From Mytilisepta virgata (Eukaryota; Mollusca; Bivalvia; Mytilida; Mytilidae): a stretch of 64,000 nt of DNA. The notes below the pieces were generated by a model that saw nothing but the letters and a program-made list of their open reading frames with translations, was not told where the DNA came from and searched no databases. The position numbers and the translations under genes are program-made. The DNA is taken from positions 39,103,979 through 39,167,978 of the forward strand of contig CM051519.1 in assembly GCA_028015205.1 (NCBI GenBank). The letters run 5' to 3'. This document shows, piece by piece, positions 24,401-32,100 of the stretch (within the stretch, counting starts at the first letter, position 1; each line of letters starts with the position of its first letter).

Positions 24401-24755
24401 AAACTAAATGTTTAATAATTATGGTGATTTATAGTAGACAAATTAAATGTTTAATAATTATGGTGATTTGTAGTTGACAACTTAATTGTACAGTCATGAC
24501 AGTGTAAAACAACGTGGAAGTACATGCAATTTCGCAAATAATATAATGGTTTATTGTATTACAGTGTAATAACAAACCCTTTAATCAAATTGCAGACGCC
24601 ATTCTTTTTTTTAATTAAAGAAATACATAAAAATATTTTCTTTTACTAAATTCATCATGAAAAGAACAATGAGTGTTTATTTACATACCGGCTTGACTTG
24701 AAATCTGATCCAAGGTCGCAAAAATAATAAAAATTATATAAATATTCCTGCACAT
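3254..24755 (-). CDS. VWDE-like: Gene A: VWDE-like secreted protein, N-terminal part (nine exons, 3' end outside window)
   Basis: Joining nine minus-strand exons (24755-24689, 19485-19288, 18393-18226, 17724-17662, 7308-7043, 6751-6665, 6270-5875, 4628-4479, 3460-3254) gives 534 codons with every splice phase matching and no stop. In order: signal peptide; D8C-type Cys module (exons 2-3, 'MPTEAPGTFRCGTWYPIWLNG' type); short Cys motif; 'YWYIDD' module; 'VPVGCIGS' module; first part of a VWD domain. This is the order of von Willebrand factor D and EGF domain-containing proteins, which are secreted or extracellular; their biochemical role in molluscs is unknown. The start is the only ATG giving a hydrophobic leader next to a good splice donor. 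Intron 4 holds a 9.8-kb LTR element on the opposite strand. The gene should continue left of the window with the rest of VWD and the EGF part. Its VWD opening motif is eroded relative to gene B. Confidence 0.75.
3461..4478 (-). other. Intron of gene A, no further feature except a short CA repeat
   Basis: Contains a short (CA)n/(TA)n tract at about 3780-3808. No other coding or repeat signal is seen. Confidence 0.5.
4479..4628 (-). CDS. VWDE-like: Gene A exon 8: start of VWD domain
   Basis: 50 codons, phase 0-0, acceptor AATCAAG|GTT, donor TCG|GTAAGT. The peptide reads GRTCSVWNDPVF then NYFVYNGCGEFILYKH. The usual VWD opening DPH..T.DG is present in gene B (DPHLTTFDG) but has become DPVFYTADN here, while exon length and phase are unchanged. 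Confidence 0.8.
4840..5155 (+). mobile_element. 3'-end fragment of the dispersed RT element family
   Basis: Matches 34510-34760 in order: CGTG(C)CATT..GAGC.GGATAT(A/G)CTTAC, TTTCGGAGCAC..GA.GTCA, GTTTGTCTT, GGA..TTTCCCACTG, TATTCTTTTGCC. In 34510-34760 this sequence follows the RT-like frame, so this is a 5'-truncated copy. It lies in the intron between gene A exons 7 and 8. Confidence 0.6.
5160..5874. other. Intron of gene A, no feature seen
   Basis: AT-rich with a poly-A run at about 5219-5231; nothing else recognised. Confidence 0.4.
5875..6270 (-). CDS. VWDE-like: Gene A exon 7: 'VPVGCIGS' module
   Basis: 132 codons, phase 0-0, acceptor TATTTTCAG|CCA, donor CAG|GTAGGT. It has four cysteines, the motif TVPVGCIGS, CGVTFTT, several N-glycosylation sequons, and ends VNIPDIQ. 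The paralogous exon in gene B (54544-54921) has TVPVGCIGS, CGIQFTS and IRIPDTK in the same places. Confidence 0.85.
6665..6751 (-). CDS. VWDE-like: Gene A exon 6: 29-codon linker exon
   Basis: Phase 0-0 between ATTGTATAG|GTT and AAG|GTATAT. The peptide starts VKCSVRAR and includes PGPYYNSAPFEAG. Gene B has an exon of exactly the same length at 57739-57825 starting VKCAVRAR. Confidence 0.8.
7043..7308 (-). CDS. VWDE-like: Gene A exon 5: 'YWYIDD' extracellular module
   Basis: Acceptor GTGATTTAG|CT, donor GTA|GTAAGT, phase 1 in and phase 0 out. Key residues are FKCSFDDIDGK, VYWYIDDNSV and YEMNM. Gene B has the equivalent exon at 58593-58867 with about 50 percent visible identity in the core. 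The segment lies between the D8C and VWD parts in VWDE proteins and has no named domain that I know. Confidence 0.8.
8178..8210 (+). promoter_or_regulatory. Candidate LTR core promoter (TATA box)
   Basis: TATAAATAG at 8178-8186 is a good TATA box; transcription would start about 25-30 nt on, near TCATTC at about 8205. This would set the U3/R boundary. The same sequence occurs in the 3' LTR at about 16876. Confidence 0.55.
8581..8735 (+). repeat. Short direct repeats inside the LTR
   Basis: GTGCCATTTGCTACCTTA occurs at about 8581, 8619, 8678 and 8717, plus a partial copy (GTGTTTGCTACCTTA) at 8644. Spacings are 38-59 bp. Conserved in the 3' LTR (17279-17430). Possibly a binding-site cluster in the R/U5 region or leader; inference only. 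Confidence 0.6.
8854..8873 (+). promoter_or_regulatory. Primer binding site, tRNA-Leu type
   Basis: TGGCGGCAGCGGTGGGATTC starts four bases after the LTR end. It is complementary, with one mismatch, to the 3' end plus CCA of a eukaryotic tRNA-Leu (AAG/UAG type, ...GAATCCCACCGCTGCCA). Confidence 0.8.
8874..9068 (+). other. Gypsy-A untranslated leader with a strong candidate splice donor
   Basis: AACTG|GTGAGT at 9047/9048 is close to the consensus donor and lies 21 nt before the gag ATG. It is the natural partner for the acceptor before the third ORF. The ORF that appears to begin at 9048 starts with GTG, so the true start is ATG 9069. Confidence 0.5.
9069..11243 (+). CDS. Gypsy-A gag and protease polyprotein
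   Basis: 724 codons from ATG 9069 to TAA 11243. Residues 1-160 are charged and low complexity. The middle carries a gag core ('SWIDYKSHFDMVAKVNDW', 'ALEERFAPPSQTELYRVQFR') typical of Gypsy capsid. A CCHC zinc knuckle CYNCGKSGHFWREC starts at about residue 404. A retropepsin-like domain follows near residue 475, but its active-site motif reads VATGAT: the catalytic Asp is Ala (codon GCC at 10524-10526), so this protease should be inactive. 'IIGLDFLRD', the second protease motif, is present at about residue 555. The frame overlaps pol by 20 nt, pol being in the +1 frame, which suggests programmed frameshifting in the parent element or a later indel. Confidence 0.9.
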   Translation: MADLGSDIGYLTSAIEQIEDSLRRSFVHSTPKPNTRSDHADEKYKSGSVKNKSDSGFATGFQTLKSQDNETGNTIVFGTKPKVTFSKSEHADTEAWVSAETLPLKENVKKGSKVRDESKEISVQSNRGTSAVQNAVSVSEKKTVVDNDKDKNTNKNSNQGVKIKPATYDGVNSWIDYKSHFDMVAKVNDWSKDQKGLYLAVSLRGQAQAILSDLPSEARSEYDSLVNALEERFAPPSQTELYRVQFRERRRKATESLPELGQILRRLANLAYPTAPRDVRETLAKEQFIDALHDSDMRLKVKQSRPKSLEEAIKLTVELEAFNKAEDSNRMKHGYLRSAEVSANHSDSCTAVCSSNDKTISKLEQDIQTLQKMIKDLACEMSTLKGKINFRSERDMSERKDKKCYNCGKSGHFWRECTFPKRDTSKFQGGQGHGNGNSKSNGRGKPKVSSIQNIRKNRKPSVSILDEAGMYIDVCIDETATKFLVATGATLSIVSSTFYQQMKKKPVLEVSSQQITSANGGYLSVKGKGTFKLKMSESVFQLEAIVADVHANGIIGLDFLRDNKCVIDVVSGQLVIGKVSVDMHFEGPIGCYKIVASETVSIPPMSEMIIPGTVCVPKGQNVKHFEGIIEPLEEKLETAGPLTARTVVNTMDTVPVRLMNVKPEVQMVHKGTSIGQVCEILSVSANKMIQNNCNSKQQLRPDVQSLLDRSSNKGAKTAIERTPR
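11224..15040 (+). pseudogene. Gypsy-A pol (RT, RNase H, integrase), interrupted
   Basis: Read in four pieces. 11224-11616: RT N-terminal part with 'SPWASGVVLVRKKDGSYRFC' ending at LDLCCG. 11583-12896: rest of RT (MPFGL, active site YLDDV), connection and RNase H (LDTDAS...GYASRTLSKPERHY...KELLAVV). Between them a short stretch just after the LDL motif is missing and the frame changes. 12799-13308 and 13211-15040: extra 412-bp units shift the frame twice. The last frame continues into integrase with the HHCC finger (HDSKTSAHLG, C..C) and the catalytic Asp, Asp, Glu (ATDILGPL, HSDQGRQF, GMVERFN). A GPF-type C-terminal stretch (YWKGPFKVLER) is present; the end is acidic. The affected codons make this copy defective; integrase itself looks intact. 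Confidence 0.9.
12380..13610 (+). repeat. Tandem triplication, 412-bp unit, inside pol
   Basis: Units at 12380-12791, 12792-13203 and 13204-13610. They are almost identical; the only difference I see is GAAAAG versus GAAAAA near 13158. 412 is not a multiple of three, so each extra unit changes the reading frame. Each junction contains CCATAC not present at the start of unit 1; with the flanks it forms GGCCATAC-(7)-GTATGGCC, an 8-bp hairpin stem (12786-12808 and 13198-13220). Confidence 0.95.
15137..15156 (+). promoter_or_regulatory. Candidate splice acceptor before ORF3
   Basis: TTTTCTTTTATATTTGTAG followed by ATCAG and the ATG of ORF3 seven bases on: pyrimidine-rich tract plus AG. Joined to the donor at 9047 it would give a spliced mRNA with ORF3 as the first ATG-led frame. 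Confidence 0.5.
15163..16029 (+). CDS. Gypsy-A ORF3: zinc-finger protein in the env position
   Basis: 288 codons, intact, ATG 15163 to TGA. Starts 122 nt after pol ends and stops 455 nt before the 3' LTR. Residues 22-42 form a C2HC finger (C22, C25, H38, C42); residues 49-70 form a C2H2 finger (C49, C52, H65, H70). Residues about 75-190 are acidic and Ser/Asp/Glu-rich, including FEDISSDDEDSE; residues about 200-260 are basic with proline (RPAHVPTPRRR). No signal peptide and no membrane segment, so it is not an envelope protein. I do not recognise a specific family beyond the fingers; DNA or RNA binding in the nucleus is an inference. It is intact while gag-pro and pol are damaged. Confidence 0.8.
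   Translation: MPKTKTTPRKGHEEKDMERWLCAVCPAKFKTKDLRDKHIIECTDSRLFCELCSYNTSKRAYLNKHIKNIHCSVAAEEGELSVEESSGENKDGSPTDKNNNKATVSADKEKSGTHDDTKIMDRKSESDDSDNSDGPKDSTRTVDNLRSLFEDISSDDEDSEVQEIEPADTKQSSGQDKEAGETKESPSSGKSTSTPLEEGRTIRKITRPAHVPTPRRRIPDLRQTLTKGLQPQLVSTPKTREVRRAQMEKRPDEKSDAEPKMITEYIKIITEYEKDGKKIRVIEKKVPA
16030..16484 (+). other. Gypsy-A 3' untranslated region and polypurine tract
   Basis: No long frame. GGAGATAGAGGCGTGGGTAG at 16465-16484 abuts the 3' LTR and is purine-rich as expected for plus-strand priming. 16170-16260 resembles a host dispersed repeat (see 2600-2650). Confidence 0.6.
16485..17547 (+). repeat. 3' LTR of Gypsy-A
   Basis: Same length as the 5' LTR, four differences seen by eye, ends CATGTTACA and is followed by the target duplicate ATAC (17548-17551). 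Confidence 0.95.
17662..17724 (-). CDS. VWDE-like: Gene A exon 4: short Cys motif
   Basis: Twenty-one codons between TTTGTAG|GT and ACAA|GTAGGT, peptide core CADGQYSETGYSPGC. It is paralogous to 61222-61287 (CPEGLSSESGYYPGC). An alternative donor 4 nt further on would break the phase with exon 5. The LTR element begins 114 nt downstream in the intron. Confidence 0.75.
17725..18225 (-). other. Intron 3 of gene A, no feature seen
   Basis: AT-rich, no repeat or frame recognised. Confidence 0.4.
18226..18393 (-). CDS. VWDE-like: Gene A exon 3: D8C-type Cys module, second half
   Basis: Acceptor TCTTCAG|GA and donor TTTTG|GTAAGT, phases 1-1. The peptide carries five cysteines and the family pattern 'I.IKRCPGDFLVYNL......A..YC'. 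The paralogous exon in gene B is at 63297-63461. Confidence 0.8.
18394..19287 (-). other. Intron 2 of gene A, no feature seen
   Basis: AT-rich; nothing recognised. Confidence 0.4.
19288..19485 (-). CDS. VWDE-like: Gene A exon 2: D8C-type Cys module, first half
   Basis: Acceptor TTGAACTAG|AT and donor AACG|GTTAGT. The peptide begins D-P-C and contains GWKRIVSDAGEDMPTEAP and RCGTWYPIWLNG. The DPC...W.R....G..MP......CGT..P.WL pattern is typical of the D8C module of VWDE, OIT3 and uromodulin proteins. One cysteine that family members usually have between MPTE and GT..CGT is replaced here by Ala-Pro context. Confidence 0.8.
20197..20276. repeat. Two 42-bp direct repeats
   Basis: CCAGTCCGTATTGGAAATAT.. 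begins at 20197 and 20239. Part of a GGCCAATAC-rich block (20030-20485) in intron 1 of gene A. Confidence 0.7.
20338..20485. repeat. Large imperfect palindrome
   Basis: Arms of about 65 bp (20338-20403 and 20419-20485) pair from AGTGTTAT.AACTGGCTG through CTGTATTGGCC, with a loop of about 15 bases. Small mismatches and a few unpaired bases occur. It resembles a fold-back element and could extrude as a cruciform. Confidence 0.8.
20712..23850. mobile_element. Candidate DNA element with inverted subterminal repeats
   Basis: GGTAACACTATTTCAAGAAA followed by CGAAACG at 20715 is matched in inverse orientation at 23819-23847 (GGTGACACTATCTTAAGAAA on the other strand, then CGAAACG). The similarity continues loosely for about 120 bp (TTCGTTTC..TTGTTTTAG). 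No transposase frame is seen in the 3.1 kb between, and no clear target duplication was found. Confidence 0.4.
22975..22995. repeat. Poly-G tract of 21
   Basis: Uninterrupted G run in intron 1 of gene A. It can form G-quadruplexes and is prone to sequencing length error. Confidence 0.9.
24346..24480. repeat. 39-bp tandem repeat, about 3.5 copies
   Basis: GTGATTTGTAG.AGACAAACT-type unit starts at 24346, 24385, 24424 and 24463. Located about 200 bp inside intron 1 of gene A. Confidence 0.85.
24689..24755 (-). CDS. VWDE-like: Gene A exon 1: start codon and signal peptide
   Basis: ATG at 24755-24753 opens a leader reading MCRNIYIIFIIFATLDQISS, with a hydrophobic core of about 11 residues, then QA and a donor CCG|GTATGT. 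It ends in phase 1, which fits the acceptor of exon 2 to complete an Asp codon. The predicted signal-peptidase site is near residues 20-22. Confidence 0.65.
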
Positions 24756-27350
24756 TGCAAATGCAGAATAATGAAAAGAAGATTGCTTTTAACGTTTTTG
24801 TTGAAGGTTGGTGTCCAAATATGATATTCCTTAGACTTTTTGTTATTTATTTTTTTTAAAAACAATAACTTGGCCCACCATTTAAAGGAATTCCAACGTA
24901 CTAGCCAATCGTAAGTTACAGTTAACTTCCTTGTTAATGGGAATAACGTTTGTTTATATTTATATACATCATGTCTAATTACAATGTATATATAAAGTTT
25001 AAACAATAATTTCAATAAGGGTCAATTGTGTCACTAGTGTAAGAAGGACTTAGTAATTAACCATGAGGCAATTCTTTAGAAATTCGATAAAATCTTTTAG
25101 AACAAAATGGATAGATTATTCAGAAAAAGACATTAGTTTAAATGTCTGAATTCCTGCGTATGTATACATTTTAGTTGAAATAATATGTATGCCAAATTTG
25201 CAAGTGACTAAATATTAAAAAATCTGCTCTCGGAATTCCTTTTTTTAAAAATTCTATTGTAAAAATCGGAAAAATCTTTAATATTGTCTTGATAATTTTC
25301 AATGCAATGTCATTTTGTATTCTTATATTGTAAAACCGCATTATTTCAAAAGGGGTAGTAAACTTAAGGCTCGTTTTTTGATAAAAATATGAAAATTTGA
25401 GGAATGGATTCAAAATAGCCAGGAGAAAATTATATAATATGCTTGAAAAACAACTCACTTTAGCATAATTTCGAGCACTGACCATTGACAAAATAGCTGA
25501 TGTTTACCATTTTTCCCATGAATATTTTGCTTGGGAAAACATTATGCACATTCGGGGAACAAAAAACTGTTTTGTAGGAGATACATATTCATGATCAATA
25601 TAAAGTTGTTTCTTGCATGCTGAGGCAATTTCCCGTTGCAAGTGTGAAAATTGGCAAAAAATCATCAAAAATTAGATATTTTTTTGAAATAGCGTCATTT
25701 TGGTGATGGTTTATTGAAATATTTATGTAAAAAACAGGGTACTTTTCATAAGTTTTGGCAAAGTAGGTACTTAAACGTTATTTTTTACAAAATTCATATA
25801 TCTTTTTGTTTGCCTGGGGTTTTATTTTTGGCCGTACTTTAGGCCAAATACGGGCCTTAACGCTCTTTGTCATTTGTTAAATTTAAGATTTCGAATACAA
25901 TTATTTACGTTTGTCATGATTTTAGGACCAATTGCTTATTTAGGTATGAAAGCTAGCTTTTATAGGAACCAATGACAATATCAGGTGTGGGGGTTTAAAT
26001 GCCCAATGGTTCAAAAAGCAATCAGTCACAAAGTTATTTCTCAGCAAACATATACGAATGGCAAGGTGCTGAAATAGAATTTAAAAAGCCATCTAGAAGA
26101 ACGATCTATGCCATGAACATACACATATCAGAGTTTAGAATTTAATATAATGTGGGATGTACATTGTACATGTACCTAACTTGGCTATACATTATATGTT
26201 AGACTTTTGTAAAATTTTGCATTCACCTAGAGCATGTTTAACTAAATATGAATTTATAAGGTGACCGCATTGGTTTTTTTTATTATAATGAATTAATTTT
26301 TGCTACGATGACATGAGCCAGTTTCACATTTTAAAGAGCACAAAATGAGCCTGCCATTCACAATGATGTAAATTAATTAACGTCCTGTCTACGTATTGTT
26401 CTTGGAAATAATACTGAATTGGGTTTAAAGATTTATATGTAGACACCAGAGGGAAGGAATGATAAGTAGCAGATGTAGGTATTACTAAATAACGATCTGA
26501 TTTAAGTGTCTTTACCAAGTAAGACTATAACTATCGTTCATACAGAGAGATGAAGGATAGGAAAATTCCACTAAAGGAATAACATTTTTCTGTTGGACAT
26601 AAGGCTAATCCCGATTGTCGAATTCTCTAATTCTACATCTTTCTGTATGAATGTTTAATTTTTTCTCATACCAGAAAGAAGTATAAAAAAAATTTTAAGT
26701 GAGAATTACCGTCCTATTAAAAAAATCTCTACAAAACTAGGGACTCTAGAGAAAAACATACATAACCGGAAAGACCATACGTAATATTATTTATACTAAA
26801 TGAAAATCGTGTACAAGTTTCCTATTTATAAGCAAGTTGAAATTGACTGTCCAAATCCAGGAAAGTTGATGTTTTCTTGATATTTTAACAATATCACGTC
26901 GATGAAATGCAAGTTGTGTCTTGATGTTTTGTGTCGTGATCTGACACCAGTAAACGTTGTCTTCAATCCCCTGTGATGAGAAAATATCCTGTATCTAGAG
27001 ATTTAACTGACTGTATGTTGTATTTATATAACTGTATACAAAGAAAAGGTACACAAAACCAATCTTACTTGTACTTAAAAGTTTAATAAACAACACATAT
27101 TTCAAAACTTTTTCTACATGATGTTTATACTGTGTTACAATGTACCTATATTTGAAAAAAACTTTCATTTGTGAAAAATTTTAAATGGAAATCCGAGAAA
27201 TGTGAGATGTGAATTACATTTGTGAATACAGTTTATTTAGAACTTGTATTATATAATTCACTGTAAATACACAATAAAGTGATAAACCTGTTTAACCATT
27301 GAGGTCTTAATTGATACAATAGAAATAAGGCCAGAAGAGAGATTTTTTGG
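24756..27350. other. Region upstream of gene A, promoter expected but not resolved
   Basis: AT-rich without a recognised coding frame. Candidate TATA-like sequences are common because of base composition, so I do not name one. No CpG-rich block is evident. Confidence 0.4.
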
Positions 27351-27354
27351 AATT

Positions 27355-27900
27355 ATCCCGATCAAATCATATGTAAGTCAAGAAATACCAAAGGGATATG
27401 CGAAGGAGGTAAAAATCGAAAAACTGGCAAACTCCGGAGAACAACGAAGACAAGACCTAAACAATACAAGCACTACAATTAAAAACTAAAAACATATGAA
27501 CAACATGGACCCCACCAAGAACCGGGTGTAGACTCAGGTGGTCCGGAAGAGTAAGCAGTCTCTGCTTCCAGCAGGACACCTGCCATGCTTCCCATGTCAA
27601 ATCCGGTATGAGAAAGGGACAAAATCAATGGAACAGGTCCATTTTCATTTCGGAAAGGGTTTTTTCATACCTATCAACCAAGTCATGGTGACATCCATAA
27701 AACTTTAATAAGGATGACTCCAACTTAGGAGCAACACACCCCTGTCTAAGCAACTTTTCTTTCAGCAGCCGGGCTCTGTTGAAGAGGTAAATGTATATGT
27801 CACAAGCTCTGGAATAACGTATGAGTAGTGAAATATACACTCCATACGCCGGCGGTTCTGTCTGGAATGTTGCCGCTCAAAAATGGGAAGTTGACGATGG
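27355..27900 (-). mobile_element. RT element fragment (3' part)
   Basis: The minus strand codes VYISLLIRYSRACDIYIYLF and GCVAPKLESSLLKFYGCHHD, closely matching 45060-45240 (VYISQLIHYSRACDIYIDFL). The following tail, with GGAAGCAGAGACTGCTTACT and CCGGA-rich sequence, is shared with 45330 and 60100. Truncated at its 5' side; not functional. Confidence 0.8.
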
Positions 27901-28584
27901 GATACATGTATATTGATTAAAGAAAACTATTTTTTTCTTCAAAAACTGTGTACAATGCATATGGATAAAGACTAACATTCAGAGTCTATCTTTAGAACAA
28001 TACTTTTTTTCATTTCTGATGGACGCCAAGCACACAAACTTTGGATTTATTCATGATATTGTAGAGAAACTCTCAAAATATGGACTCAATACAAATACTC
28101 AATTTTTGAAACATTCTAATACCTTCACAGAATTAAATAGGTCTTGTCTCAGTTTCAAACTATGGACGGATATACTGAACTCGACTGTGGGCATTTTCAA
28201 AATTTGCTACATACCTTTAAATAATTTTTATATTTTTACATGTTGCAATTTTGTAGCAACTGAACAGTTTCATGATATTTGGTGGGATATTATCATGATT
28301 ATTACTGAAAACTATGATCTTCGAATTTCCTGTGAGCTAAGTGAATATGATGAGAAAATGTTTTACATTGGACCCTAGCTGATTAGTTTCATGAAATTGT
28401 ACCACACGCATATTGTACATGTACAATGTCTTGCTATGTTAGCAAGAACAAGAAGTAGAACAAGAACAAATGTTTTATTGCTAATCAAGACGTCCCGTGT
28501 GAGACTAAAGAATTACAATATATATACAATGATTAATGTGATTGATTGTAAAATTAAAATAAAACACAATGTAAAGAAAGTAAC
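27901..28584. other. Intergenic sequence with an unassigned 119-codon plus-strand frame (28019-28378)
   Basis: The frame has no recognised motif and unusual composition (many Asn, Phe, Ile), and could be chance in AT-rich DNA. Left unassigned. Confidence 0.2.
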
Positions 28585-28800
28585 TGTTATATTCATCAAT
28601 TACTTATTGACTGATGACTAAATCCATGTAAATTCTAATACTTTAATACTACTCTAAGACATGATTATAACAACTGTTAGAAATCCCCAAGATACAATTA
28701 TATATTTAATCAGTTAAACTGTCACTCAATCCGGTAGGCGGTACTAAGAATAGATGCACGTGTAAAGATAAAGTAAATACAAATGATTGATATCATTACA
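28585..28800 (-). repeat. 3' LTR of Gypsy-B
   Basis: On the plus strand TGTTATATTC...ATCATTACA; 216 bp; preceded by GTAAC. Confidence 0.95.
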
Positions 28801-29198
28801 ACCCCCACTGTGAAGAAACTGTTATAGTAATTAAATGTTCATTCAGTGAAGCGATGAGAAATCTTAAAAGTAAAATTTACAGTATTTACAAAGCAAACGA
28901 TTTATGACTCTTGATGTTTGCGTTTCACAGTAATGTTACAATCCATTAAAACAATCAGACACATTTAGGAAATAATTGATGTAATGAATGCCTTGATGAA
29001 CAGATTTTTCTATTAAATAAAATTGTACTAAATTAAAATTAGATTTAGTTGGCATTATAACATATATTGTCTGATTATTTAAAATAAATTTTAACATCAT
29101 TGTAAGGTCAGAGTAGACTGCTCTGCCTTCCCACCCTTATATCTGAGCAAGGGTTTTATTGTGACCCTTCGGCACTACTCAGATCGCGACTGACCTCT
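28801..29198 (-). other. Gypsy-B 3' untranslated region
   Basis: About 400 bp without a frame. Contains hairpin-forming sequence at about 29104-29190 (GGTCAGAGTAGACTGCTCTG and GTAGTGCCGAAGGGTCAC on the two sides) and a purine tract next to the LTR. Confidence 0.5.
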
Positions 29199-32100
29199 TT
29201 AATTAACATAATCTTTATATCTGATCGGTGGTCTAACTGTTCTGCCACTTCTGGTTGTGTAATGTTCTTCAGAATTGTTCGAGTGGTTTTCTTTCACTAT
29301 ATTTGTGTCCTCGTTTGAATGTTCAAATGGAATTTCATCATCTAGTGAAACATTTTCAAAGTTTTCATTTGTCTTTATGATATGTTTCGTATTTCGGCGA
29401 TACATATTTCCATGTGGAGTTTGAATGGTATACGATCTCGGCTGGTCATGTTGATCGGTTATTATAGCTGGTTTCCAACGGTTATTGTCCTGATAACGAA
29501 CGGTTTGTCCTTTTCTAAATTTCTGTTGGTTTTTTGCATGTCTATCATAATAGTTCTTTTGTTTAATTTTGTTGATTTTCATCTTTTGACGGGTAGTACG
29601 GATATTCGGCACCTTCGGAGTAAGTTGTTTCTGAGTAGCAGGTAATTTTCCCCTAAGACGTCTGTTCATGAGTAATTGCGCTGGTGAACTAACATCGTTT
29701 ATCGGAGTATTTCTGTAATCTAATAAAGCGATGTATGGATCTTTTTCGTCAGCTTTAGCTTTGTCAAGCAAGGTTTTTGCGATGTTAACATATTTTTCTG
29801 CTAGTCCATTTGATTGTTGGTGATACGGACTCGATGTAGTATGTTCGAAGTTCCAAGTTGTAGCAAATTTCTGAAATTCAGCAGATGTATATTGAGACCC
29901 AGAATCACTACGAATTTTGGTTGGTATGCCATGACGTGCGAATATTGATTTGAAATGTGTAATAACTGTTTTTGCACTGATGTTTTCTAGCTTGGCAATC
30001 TCGAAATATCTTGAGTAATAGTCCACAACGATCAAATAGTCAGATCCATTCCAATGAAATAAATCAGTTCCGACTGTGTGCCAAGGAATTTCGGGTATTT
30101 CAGACGGGATCATTGGCTCCTTTTGTTTTGAATTTCTGTGTTCTAAGCATATTCCACATTTTGTTATCATGTCATAAATCTGTCCATTTATGCCTGGCCA
30201 ATATATAAAATCTCTGGCTAACTTCTTGGTTTTTTCTATACCAAGGTGACTTTCATGTAGTCTTTTCAGCATTTCATCTCGTAGACTAGTTGGGATAACT
30301 ATCTTTTCACCTTTCAAAACTATTCCTTTGTATTCCGTAAGTTCAACTTTACAGTTCCAATATTCATTAATTTTATTGGGTACGTCGTACTTGTCATCTT
30401 TTCCTGTCTCATCTTTAATTTCTTCTATTTTCTTATCCGATACCGGCATAGATTTAATTACCATGTTGATGAAGCATTCAATGTCATCACTAATGTTCTC
30501 TCTGTCATCTTTTATGTATGCCCTTGATAGCATGTCTGGTACGAACATTAATTTCCCAGGCTTATAGTTTACCGAAAAATCATAAGTCTGTAATCTGAGT
30601 AACATCCTCTGTAACCTGGGTGGTGTATTTGCTAATGGCTTTTTCACGATAGCTTCCAGTGGTTTATGATCTGATTCCACAAGTACATGCTTCCCATATG
30701 TGTACTGATGAAATCTCTCAAGGGCAAACAGTATGGCTAACAATTCTTTCTCGATGTTTGCATATCGTGTTTCGGTCTCGGTCATGGACCTCGAAGCAAA
30801 CGCCACAGGTTTATCATCTTGTAATAACACAGCTCCAAGCCCTGATTTTGACGCATCACAGCTTACTTTGACTGGTTTAGTAACATCAAAATACGTTAGC
30901 ACAGTATCTTTAGTTAAAATGTCTTTGATACGTTCAAAAGCAGATTTCTGCTCGTGTGTCCAAATAAACTGTGTTTCATCTTTGAGTAATTGTCTTATAG
31001 GCTCTGTTATTGTTGACATGTTTGGTACGAACTTGGCTATATAATTAACAGTACCGAGTAGCCTCTGCACTCCTTTTTTGTCGATTGGTGCTGGCATGTC
31101 TTTTATTGCTTTGATTTTCTCTGGATCTGGACGGATCCCATCTTTGCTTAGTACATGTCCTATGTATGTGACTTCTCTCATTTTAAATTGACACTTTTCT
31201 GGATTAAGCGTTAAACCTACTTCCTCACATTTCCGTAGAACAGTCTCAAGCCTACGATCGTGTTCTTCTTCTGTTTGTCCCCAAATAATAATATCATCTA
31301 TGTCCGTTTCTACTCCCTCTATATTTTCAAATATTTGCGACATGCGTTTTTGGTATACCTCCTGTGCGCTTCGGATACCGAACGGCATTCGCATAAAACA
31401 GTACCTGCCAAAGGGAGAATTGAAGGTTGTCAACAATTGACTTTCCGCATCCAGTTTGAGCTGCCAATAGCCCTGGTTACAATCAACTTTGGAGAACCAT
31501 TTTGCGCCGTACATTCTCGTTGTTATGTCTTCAATTGTTGGTAATTGGTAAAATTCCCTTTTTATGGCAACATTAAGGGATCTTGGATCTAAACATACTC
31601 TTAATTTGTCTGATTTTGGTTTCTTAACAACAACTAGTGAGTTTACCCAGTCAGTTGGTTCGTCAACTTTTCTAATAACATGCTTTTCTTCCATTTCTTT
31701 CAAAGTCTCTTTCAAGTTTTTTCTTAGCGCTGCTGGTATGTTTCTCGGTGCATTTACGACAGGCTGAATACTTTTGTTAATTTCAATGTGATATGGTTTC
31801 TCTAGACACCCTAGTCCATTAAATACCTTAGGAAATGCTTTAATTGGGTTTTGTTCCGGTTTCACGGTCATGATTACTTGTATTAGCCCCAAATCTTTGG
31901 ATGCTTTCAATCCAAGTAGTGGTGATTGTTCAGTCTCGGTAACAAAGAAATCAAATTGTTTATCTTGTAATTTCAATTGACATTTGCCTTGTACTTTCAG
32001 TTTATCACCAGAATAGCTTGTTAGCGTTGTTTTGGTTGACATTAATTTTACATGAGAGAGCTTGTCAAATATTGTGGACGGTAAAATATTAACTTGTACG

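Noticed and set aside
24734..25015. 93-codon minus-strand frame as the start of gene A
   Set aside because: It is in a different frame from the signal-peptide exon and has no splice partner; the ATG at 24755 fits phase and leader better.
28019..28378. 119-codon plus-strand frame as a gene
   Set aside because: No motif, no splice or promoter support, composition as expected for AT-rich non-coding DNA next to a repeat.
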